From Zooshikella harenae (GTDB lineage Bacteria; Pseudomonadota; Gammaproteobacteria; Pseudomonadales; Zooshikellaceae): a stretch of 64,000 nucleotides of DNA. A program made the position numbers and the translations under genes. The stretch lies in NCBI RefSeq assembly GCF_018837975.1, contig NZ_JAGSOY010000024.1, positions 1-64,000 on the forward strand, given 5' to 3'. A model generated the notes under the pieces. It had not been told where the DNA came from and did no database searches. It was given only the letters and a program-made list of their open reading frames with translations. Positions 48,540 through 55,844 of the stretch are shown here, piece after piece (within the stretch, counting starts at the first letter, position 1; each line of letters starts with the position of its first letter).

Positions 48540-49277
48540 CTCTTAGTTATTTCCTTCTTCCAAAAATATCTTATTTATCCTTCCTCTAACTTTGTGTGGC
48601 CTAATAGCTACAAATGACAGCTAAGCGTGTACTTTTACATACAAAATGTAAATTTATATACATTCTTGATGTTCTTTGTATAACTATGCAGTTAAGCACA
48701 GCAAGTAAAATACTTATCAATAAAATAGGGATAGTTTGTATTATATATTGCTTTGTGTTAGTTCACATGAACTTTGTGCGTCTATATTAAATAAACTCAT
48801 TTATGTTGAGAGTATAATTGCTGCTTGTATTTATAAGCCATTAATATATTGAGAGAAATTTTAAAAATAAAGGTTTAAGTCGTGTATACCTGGTTTTATG
48901 GCACTTAATGCATTGACTTTAGTATAAAATGAATGTGGGTAGTTGTTTTTATATTGGAGGTATTTACCTATTTTATCCTTGACTAATTTCATGTAATAAA
49001 CCAGAAGATTAAAAATATGCTACCTATTAAGTGTTTTAATTGAGAATTAGTTACGTTGTTTTTTGGGGCTCTATATGTCAACGAATTTTTGAACATTTAA
49101 ACTGTACCCTAGTTGTTTATAACAGACTAAGCGTACAATAAATAAACAGTTTAATGGAATGCATAAATAGAACAAGCAAGTACTAGAGAGCATTCATTTA
49201 GGTTTTAAGCTAATTCGTCGTTGCTAACAATCTAATACTCTATTACCAACGATGTATATTTCATAAAGGGACTTTTT
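48540..49277. other. A+T-rich gene-free region before the CsrA-like gene
   Basis: About 740 bases with no supported gene on either strand. Its right end holds AAAGGGA before the CsrA-like ATG. Promoter elements are likely but I cannot place them firmly. No repeat array is present. Confidence 0.5.
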
Positions 49278-49601
49278 ATGCTGAGTTTAACGTTAAGTAG
49301 TGATCAAGCTATATGTATTGGAAATGATATAGTGATAGTATTTGAGTCTGTTTGCGAAAGTAGACAGCGAGTCAAAATTAAAACGTTTGCTCCCAAAGAG
49401 GTGTCGATCAAACGGTTAGAAATTTATGAGGATCGTGATCGTATTGAAAATGAATTAAAAGAATACTTCACAAAAATTAGACGAAGAAGAACAGGCCGCA
49501 TTACAAAGAAACCTTATCGTTATATTCGTGCTGAAGCTAATAAAACTAAAATTCATTTTAAAAAAAGGAGACGTTTAGCGGATGATGATGACAAGAGATG
49601 A
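49278..49601 (+). CDS. atypical CsrA/RsmA-family protein with basic C-terminal tail
   Basis: Residues 1-57 align with CsrA end to end: MLSLTLSSDQAICIGNDIVI, then VKIKTFAPKEVSIKRLEIY. L4 is kept and the APKEVS-x-x-R arginine (R46, CsrA R44) is kept, but the RNA-contact residues R6 and R7 are Leu and Ser and the G-E of the first turn is D-Q. A 45-residue tail follows that is strongly basic (IRRRRTGRITKKPYRY, then KKRRRLADDDDKR). Canonical CsrA is about 60 residues. It could bind RNA through the tail, form mixed dimers with canonical CsrA or act as a specialised regulator. AAAGGGA precedes the ATG. It is 3 kb upstream of the prodigiosin genes. Confidence 0.8.
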   Translation: MLSLTLSSDQAICIGNDIVIVFESVCESRQRVKIKTFAPKEVSIKRLEIYEDRDRIENELKEYFTKIRRRRTGRITKKPYRYIRAEANKTKIHFKKRRRLADDDDKR

Positions 49602-49879
49602 GGGTTGTTTTGAGGTATGTGTCACACAAATATTTTGAGTTGTTTTGTGGCTTAATAGTTTTCTTGCATTACCTATAAATACATGGTAGTTGAATACTCT
49701 TGAGATAAAATTGAGAGATAAGTCATATGTCACCTTCAAGGCGCATCTAAATATATTTAATTTAGAAAGAGCTTCTCATATTGGTGGTTAAACACAGGCA
49801 ACAACCCCCTTGTGCCCTAGGGGGATAAAATTGATTTGCGAAGAGTATACTGATTACTAGGTAAAAAGAATAAGTGTAA

Positions 49880-51265
49880 ATGTATATAAGTCTAAAAAAA
49901 GTACTGTGCTATATCACTTTATGTATAATATTGCATGAAAGTATAGTGTGCGTGTCAGCAGAAACTAATACTCTAGTTTCTCAATCTGAATCTGCTGAAA
50001 TTAGCACTCAGTTGGTAGCAATTAGTGATACTTCTTTTGGTTCTGCTCATCAGTTGTTGTATACATTTCTTATTACAAACACTTCATCTAATGAAATAGA
50101 TCTCCGAAATGGTGTGATTCAGTTTATTACACCCTTTCATTTAGAAAGTGTAGAAGGTGATTTTGGGGCACTAAGTTGGCCAACGAATAAAATCTTCTTT
50201 TCAGAACGTCATCCAAAGGGCTATCGAAACTCGCTTACCCTTGCTTATAGTGCTGAGCCATCTCGACTTGGCGATGAACATACTATTTTAAAGCCTGGCT
50301 CTAGCATTCAGTTGAGTTTTGATGCACCGCTAGGGATTGAGCTAGAGGAAGTGCGAGCTTCTCTTAAACTTTTGCTAGATCCATCTCCCCAAATGAAAGT
50401 TGGACAGTTGTTGATAAAAACACCACTTCCCAAAGAAGCGTTATTTGTCAATCAGTCTCCGAGTATTGAAGTTTTTGGTGAAGAAGGCTTTCACCAGCAG
50501 GTTATCCTTGGCTGGGGACAAACTCATATTATCGATCAGTTGCCATATGGTAATTATTCTATTCATACCAATTCATTAGAACATTTCCCTGGGAGGGCTG
50601 ACCAACACGTGGCTCTAACACGTTCTTCGCCTTCTGCTTCTTTATTGATTGACTATGAACATTATGTGGATACTACACGCTTTACAGTAACAATGCCGCA
50701 AAAACCAGTGTCAGCCAATATTCAAAAAAAAATCTACCTACAAGATTTAACGAGAGGTGGACTTCCTCAAACTAAGAGCATCGGTTGGGGGAAAGACCAT
50801 GTATTGAATAATCTTATCATGGGCCATCGTTATCGGTTATGGGCTGATGGGTTTACTTATAATGGCACGCAATACTTGCCAAATATAACACATAAGAGAC
50901 CTTACGAATTTACTGCAGATACTAATGTAGTAGATCAATTCTCGTTGCAGTATGTAGCAAAATCCGAATTAAGTAAAACTATGGTGCCAGTCCTGGTTGA
51001 GGTGAGAGGGTTACCCTTAGGTGCTCGTCCAATATTAAGCCTGAAAGATAAATTAACAAGACGGGTATATCAGTATCCAATTAGTCATGCAGAAACAACA
51101 GTATTCAATGTAATACCGGGAAAATACGTAGTTCAAGCAAGTGTTTACTCCGTAAATAAAAATAAATTTCTACCAGCTATATCCCTTAATGAAGTGGATG
51201 TGAATGAAGACAGCGTTAATAAAATTTCAGTGATTTATAGAAAAGTAAAGTGGCTTGATAGGTAG
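49880..51265 (+). CDS. secreted repeat protein, unknown function
   Basis: This 461-residue protein has a signal peptide (about 1-27, ending VSA) and then an immunoglobulin-like domain (about 35-165). Three related segments follow: VILGWGQTHIIDQLPYGNYSIH, SIGWGKDHVLNNLIMGHRYRLW and a weaker one ending NVIPGKYVVQASVY. These share a WG-x2-H-[IV]-x-[ND]-x-[IL]-x3-[GH]-[NHK]-Y core and look like tandem beta-sandwich modules, perhaps carbohydrate- or surface-binding. No catalytic motif is seen. I do not recognise the family. It is transcribed toward, but about 1 kb from, pigA. Confidence 0.6.
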   Translation: MYISLKKVLCYITLCIILHESIVCVSAETNTLVSQSESAEISTQLVAISDTSFGSAHQLLYTFLITNTSSNEIDLRNGVIQFITPFHLESVEGDFGALSWPTNKIFFSERHPKGYRNSLTLAYSAEPSRLGDEHTILKPGSSIQLSFDAPLGIELEEVRASLKLLLDPSPQMKVGQLLIKTPLPKEALFVNQSPSIEVFGEEGFHQQVILGWGQTHIIDQLPYGNYSIHTNSLEHFPGRADQHVALTRSSPSASLLIDYEHYVDTTRFTVTMPQKPVSANIQKKIYLQDLTRGGLPQTKSIGWGKDHVLNNLIMGHRYRLWADGFTYNGTQYLPNITHKRPYEFTADTNVVDQFSLQYVAKSELSKTMVPVLVEVRGLPLGARPILSLKDKLTRRVYQYPISHAETTVFNVIPGKYVVQASVYSVNKNKFLPAISLNEVDVNEDSVNKISVIYRKVKWLDR

Positions 51266-52281
51266 GGATTGTATGGTGTTAATCATACCTAAAATGATGC
51301 CATAATATTGTAATTTTAATTTAATTTAGATGTCATGCACGTCTTGTTTAGTATAACCTGTTTGGCTAGACTATGAATTTTGTATTAGATGTATATGATG
51401 TAAGATAACTTCGATCATAGAATGTAAAAATAAAGAGAGAAATGCTAAGCCGGTGGGATTGAAACTGGCGAGAATAGTTTAGTTGTGAATAAATAAGCAT
51501 TGTGCTTACGATACGATGCGTATATAAATACTGAACTTTGATCGATGTTTATGACTCTATACTCAAAGCAAAAAAATAAAAATGTCAGGAATTATTCAAA
51601 AGGTGACTGATCGTTCCTGCTGCAAGCATTGGTTGTTTATTATTGTAATATTTATGTAATATAAATTTCTTAATAAAATTTAATTGACAAAAGAAGCTAA
51701 TAGCAGTTTATTTTTGCTTTGAGAAAGTGTTATGTTATTAGGGCATGTTAGACTCGTAATTTTAGCCAAGTCTGCTCTGGGCTAGTTTGATTCGAGCAGC
51801 ATTATCGGCTATTTCATAATATGTCAGTACAGGCAGCAGAGAAAGTATAATATCAGGCATATTGAGTGCCTAAGTTGTATTAGGTATTTGCGGTTAAGCA
51901 GTAGAGTAAAAGTTAGTCAAACAATTAATTGTTCATACATAAATATGAATAGCGTTGCTGTATATTAGTGTAGACAATAGGTATACGAAGTGGAGATTTG
52001 CTGTTAGGTATTTATTAAATTAAGGGATTGTAGAAAAGCCATTAACTACACTGGTACGAGCAATATAACCACTTTTAATGGTGGTAAAGCGAAGAATCAA
52101 ACTTTGCTAATTTGTTTGAAGAATTTAGAAAGCTTCGCTGGCTCTCGAGGCGAAGTGATTGCATACTAAAAAAAGGCATAGATAAATCCTCAAGGAAGTA
52201 TCTTATAAGAGGATAGTAGAATAATGCTTTACATAAGATTGTACTAAGTAGTATTAAAATAATACTAAGGAATGTTCGTAT
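51266..52281 (+). promoter_or_regulatory. long leader and promoter region of the prodigiosin cluster
   Basis: About 1 kb without a gene. A perfect -35 hexamer TTGACA (51684-51689) has a 17-base spacer to TTTATT (51707-51712). A closer candidate is TTTACA (52228-52233), 18 bases, TATTAA (52252-52257). In between is a hairpin ACCAC (52068-52072) / GTGGT (52081-52085). A second hairpin CTTCGC (52133-52138) / GCGAAG (52150-52155) can be displaced by an upstream copy AGCGAAG (52088-52094). AAGGA (52268-52272) is the pigA ribosome site. Promoter use is not established. Confidence 0.45.
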
Positions 52282-53433
52282 ATGGATTTTACGCTAACAT
52301 TAGAACAAAAAACACGCTGTCAGCATATTGAAAGCTTCGCTAAAGAAGTCTTATCTAAATCACAAAATGCCCATCTTGTTTCTCAAAAATTTAATCGCGA
52401 CGGTTGGTTGCAAGCCTCTGAATTTGGGCTGGCTGGCTTACCCATTCCTGAACAGTGGGGAGGATCAGCATTGGGGGCCTTAGACACAATGCTGGCTATT
52501 GAGTCATTAGGGCGTGGTTGCTCAGATATGGGACTTGTCTTTTCTCTTTGTGCGCATATGTTCGCATGTGCTATTCCAATTTGGCGACATGGTACAGATG
52601 AGCAAAAAAATAAGTATCTAGCTAAGATTGCATCAGGACAACTGATCGTTGCTAATGCAATTACAGAGCCTTCTTCAGGTTCTGATGCATATAGCATGAA
52701 ATCTTTTGCAAGAAAAGAAAAAGATTATTATATCCTAAATGGCTCAAAATGTTTTATTACTAATGCTCCCATTGCGGACCTCATGCTAGTCTATGCAAAA
52801 ACTAAACAAGGTCAAGGTTATTTTAATAGCAGTGCTTTTTTAATTCCAAAAGATATGCCTGGTATAGAGATCACTACTGAGTCAGCAAAAACAGGGTTAG
52901 TAACGAGTCCATGGGGAAGTGTTCATTTTAATGAATGTTTAATTCCAAGCCACTCTCGAATAGGTGAGGAAGGTGCAGGCTCACCCATTTTTCATGACTC
53001 TATGATATGGGAGAGAGGTTGTTTATTTGCAGCCTATGTCGGGGCAATGGAAAGAGTACTTCAACAATGTATTGAATATAGCATAGAAAGAAAACAGTAT
53101 GATCAATCAATAGGTCGAAATCAGTCAATCTCAAATAGGCTTGTGGACTTTAAGCTACGCTTGGAAACTTCACGCTTATTGTTGTATAAAGCAGGGTGGC
53201 TATATGACAATAATAAGCCTTATGAAGAAGCCATTGCTCAAAGCAAATTATGGATATCAGAGTCAGCTGTTCAATGTGGATTGGATGCGATCCAAATATT
53301 TGGTGGGCTGGGTGTATGTTCTGAGCTTGGAATTGATCGTCTGTTACTTGATGCGCTGCCATCAAGGATCTTCTCTGGTACTTCAGAAATCCAAAGAGAA
53401 TTTATATCTAGGAGTATGGGATTACGTTCGTAA
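52282..53433 (+). CDS. pigA: L-prolyl-carrier protein dehydrogenase
   Basis: This 383-residue flavoprotein of the acyl-CoA dehydrogenase fold oxidises L-prolyl-S-PCP to pyrrolyl-2-carboxyl-S-PCP, the entry to the bipyrrole (MBC) branch of prodigiosin. The family FAD contacts are seen in NAITEPSSGSDAYSM and CFITNAPIADLMLVYAK. The catalytic base position E244 is in MIWERGCLFA, as in PigA/RedW/PltE-type prolyl dehydrogenases rather than fatty-acyl enzymes. It is the first gene of the cluster; its carrier (PigG) and adenylation (PigI) partners should lie beyond the right edge. Confidence 0.9.
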   Translation: MDFTLTLEQKTRCQHIESFAKEVLSKSQNAHLVSQKFNRDGWLQASEFGLAGLPIPEQWGGSALGALDTMLAIESLGRGCSDMGLVFSLCAHMFACAIPIWRHGTDEQKNKYLAKIASGQLIVANAITEPSSGSDAYSMKSFARKEKDYYILNGSKCFITNAPIADLMLVYAKTKQGQGYFNSSAFLIPKDMPGIEITTESAKTGLVTSPWGSVHFNECLIPSHSRIGEEGAGSPIFHDSMIWERGCLFAAYVGAMERVLQQCIEYSIERKQYDQSIGRNQSISNRLVDFKLRLETSRLLLYKAGWLYDNNKPYEEAIAQSKLWISESAVQCGLDAIQIFGGLGVCSELGIDRLLLDALPSRIFSGTSEIQREFISRSMGLRS

Positions 53434-53449
53434 AACTAAATTTTTGTAT

Positions 53450-53479
53450 AAAATAAAATAAAATAAAATAAAATAAAAT
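53450..53479. repeat. six tandem AAAAT units
   Basis: Six perfect copies of the pentamer AAAAT lie between pigA and the next gene, about 88 bases before that gene's start. Short repeats of this type can change copy number by slippage. Confidence 0.95.
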
Positions 53480-53566
53480 ATGGTATTTCTGTATATGCTC
53501 ATGTTAGATGAAAAGAAATCATACTGAATAGTTTCTGTATGAACTATATATAAAGGATTATGCATA

Positions 53567-53986
53567 ATGAAGTATTTTAAATACTTGTTTGGGACTCTCT
53601 ATCTTTTGGCGGGTATTGCTAAAATATTTCCTCAAGTTGAAGATGTAGGTGTTGTGTTAAAAAATGCAGCTATTGCAAATCAAGACACTATTTTATCTGA
53701 GGTTAGTCATTTTTTATATGCCCATGAATTAATGATGACAATTATTGCAGGTGTAAGCTTATCTTTAGCTGGTATTACTTTGCTCATTAATCGATATTTG
53801 ATTGCATCGGCTATCGGTCAAATTCTGATGCTAATCTGTTTTGTAATGATTTTGCATAAGGCTTATTGGCAAGTAATTGTTATGGATTCTGTATTTTTTA
53901 TATTTGCGGTGTTTGTATTAAAAGAACAGTTTGCGCTAAAAAAACAAAAAGGGATTGCGCTAAAAAAAATATATCAAGCTGGATAG
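53567..53986 (+). CDS. DoxX-like four-helix membrane protein
   Basis: This 139-residue protein has about four hydrophobic segments (about 5-18, 55-75, 80-98 and 104-122) and the DoxX-type N-terminus KYLFGTLYLLAGIAKIFPQVEDV, ending in a Lys-rich tail. AAAGGA precedes the ATG. It sits between pigA and pigB with gaps of about 130 and 115 bases, on the same strand. I recall that PigB of Serratia is longer and begins with a hydrophobic region, so this may be the separate equivalent of that part, anchoring PigB at the membrane. This needs an alignment; otherwise the gene is simply a DoxX-family membrane protein. Confidence 0.75.
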   Translation: MKYFKYLFGTLYLLAGIAKIFPQVEDVGVVLKNAAIANQDTILSEVSHFLYAHELMMTIIAGVSLSLAGITLLINRYLIASAIGQILMLICFVMILHKAYWQVIVMDSVFFIFAVFVLKEQFALKKQKGIALKKIYQAG

Positions 53987-54101
53987 CTGATGCTTTAAAT
54001 TTAAAAGAATAATTATGAAAAGATGATTGGCTCTATATAGAGCATGTTACATACTGTTGTTATTAAAATTATGAAAGTACAGTATATAAGGCAGATTAGT
54101 A

Positions 54102-55766
54102 ATGAGCTTGAACAGTGTAAAAAAACTACCATCAGAAAAGTATGAAGTTACACAGCCTGACTATTATTCGATTGATTGTGAGCCTATAAAAAATCAAAAA
54201 CATTATGATACTGTCATCGTTGGGGGAGGGCTTTCAGGATTGAGTGCCGCTTGGCAGTTAAAGTCGTATTCTGTGCTATTGCTTGATGAAAGGAATAAGC
54301 TGGGTGGTAATGCTCGCTTGGAACACCGAGAAGGTTTACGTTATGCGAGTGCTGGAAGTTGTTTTCAGAACCCAATTGAAGGAGGAGAGGTTGCAAATTT
54401 ATTGCATGAATTAGGCTTATGGAAACAGTGGCAAGCAGCAGATCAAGAATCACTTGTATTATTTGATACTAAACGACTATTGAAAGGAATGGGAGAAGTT
54501 TGCATGGCTTTAGTAAATCAGCCGACAGCATTACTAAATCCTGCAATGTATAAGTTGTCATTTGATCTGATAAAAGGCGCTATTATGAATAAGCCTTTTA
54601 TTGTTTCACCTAAAAAGTTAGGTGATCCTGTATTTGCAAAATTATTTAAGTATCTTGAACAATTTAAACCAGTTTCTGGTAAGTATCCTGCTGTACCATG
54701 GAGTGAAGAGTGTGATTGGTCAAGACAGGAAATGGAGCTTTTTGATAGCATCTCACTGCATGACTTATTTTTTGACCCAACAATAAGAGAAAGATTACCT
54801 GCTAGCCTGCAACCAAATGATGAGCTTGGTGAATTAGTTAAAGATGCTATTGAAACAACATTACGAGTTGAGTGTTTATCTATTAAAGATGTTTCTGCTT
54901 ATGTCGGTTTACATTTCTTATTAGGGTATTTATTTGGAACATTAGTAACATTTCCAGGAGGGAATGGTTTTTTAAGTGAAAATCTCAAGACCCAACTTGC
55001 AAAACAGCCATCTTGTAATTGCCAGCCTAATGCAAAAGTCATTGCTATTGAAGAGGTTGGAAGCGGCTATGAAGTTGTTTATATGCAAGATGATGCATTG
55101 TTTAAAGTGACAGCGTCAACAGTTATTTGGGCCGCACCAAAGTATGTTGCACAACAAGTTCTTAATAATATTCCAAATAATCAACGTCAAGCTATTTCAG
55201 AAATAGAGCATAGAGATTATTGTATAGCTAATGTTTTTCTTAAAAAAGCAGTTTTGAAAAGTCATTTTGGTGGTTATGTGATTGAAGGTGCAAACATTAA
55301 TAAAAAACCTTACAGTTGGTGTCGAAGTGGTGTTTGTTTAGTGGCTAATTGGAAAGATAAATCCTTTGATAAAGATATTGGTGTATTAACTTTATTAAAG
55401 CCTGTTTTTGGTGGGAAAGATCAAGGAAAATTAAAAGAAGCCAGTTTTGAAAAATTACAACAATCAACTTATCAAGAAGCTATTTTAATGCTTAATGCTG
55501 TTGGTGTGACTCCAGATTTGATTGAAGATATTAAAATATGGCGTTGGAATAAAGGACTTGTTGTTCCGAAAGTAGGGCAACTTAAAAATGATGTTTTTGT
55601 AAAAGCATCTATGTCTATAAATGGACTGTTTTTTGCTAATCAGGATACTAATGGCTTAGGTAATCTTGAGAGTGCTGTTGGTGCAGGCTTTAAAGCTGCG
55701 GAACAAGCCAAAAAGTGGTTGGAAACTCAACAGCCAGGAAATATTGCTAGTGCTGCATCTGCATAA
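54102..55766 (+). CDS. pigB: FAD-dependent oxidoreductase PigB (H2MAP oxidase)
   Basis: This 554-residue amine-oxidase-like flavoprotein should oxidise dihydro-MAP to 2-methyl-3-n-amyl-pyrrole. The N-terminal FAD motif is TVIVGGGLSGLSAAWQL (GGG at 41-43) with DER after the second strand and KLGGNA. The C-terminal FAD run SINGLFFANQDTNGLGNLESAVGAGFKAA is typical. There is no N-terminal membrane segment, unlike what I recall of the longer Serratia PigB; the upstream DoxX-like gene may supply it. Identification rests on family plus position between pigA and pigC. Confidence 0.85.
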   Translation: MSLNSVKKLPSEKYEVTQPDYYSIDCEPIKNQKHYDTVIVGGGLSGLSAAWQLKSYSVLLLDERNKLGGNARLEHREGLRYASAGSCFQNPIEGGEVANLLHELGLWKQWQAADQESLVLFDTKRLLKGMGEVCMALVNQPTALLNPAMYKLSFDLIKGAIMNKPFIVSPKKLGDPVFAKLFKYLEQFKPVSGKYPAVPWSEECDWSRQEMELFDSISLHDLFFDPTIRERLPASLQPNDELGELVKDAIETTLRVECLSIKDVSAYVGLHFLLGYLFGTLVTFPGGNGFLSENLKTQLAKQPSCNCQPNAKVIAIEEVGSGYEVVYMQDDALFKVTASTVIWAAPKYVAQQVLNNIPNNQRQAISEIEHRDYCIANVFLKKAVLKSHFGGYVIEGANINKKPYSWCRSGVCLVANWKDKSFDKDIGVLTLLKPVFGGKDQGKLKEASFEKLQQSTYQEAILMLNAVGVTPDLIEDIKIWRWNKGLVVPKVGQLKNDVFVKASMSINGLFFANQDTNGLGNLESAVGAGFKAAEQAKKWLETQQPGNIASAASA

Positions 55767-55844
55767 AATAACAATTATTAAATGCTATACAATGAGCAAG
55801 GAATAAATGCCTTTATGGCACTATAAAAAGGGAGTTGGAGTACC

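Noticed and set aside
52068-52085. Lux-box reading of the dyad upstream of pigA
   Set aside because: Its size and ACC...GGT ends are suggestive, but 7 of 9 paired positions and no match to the core consensus are not enough; no luxI/luxR genes are in the window.
53450-53479. AAAAT units as a CRISPR-like array
   Set aside because: Five-base units without spacers are a simple sequence repeat; no cas genes are present in the window.
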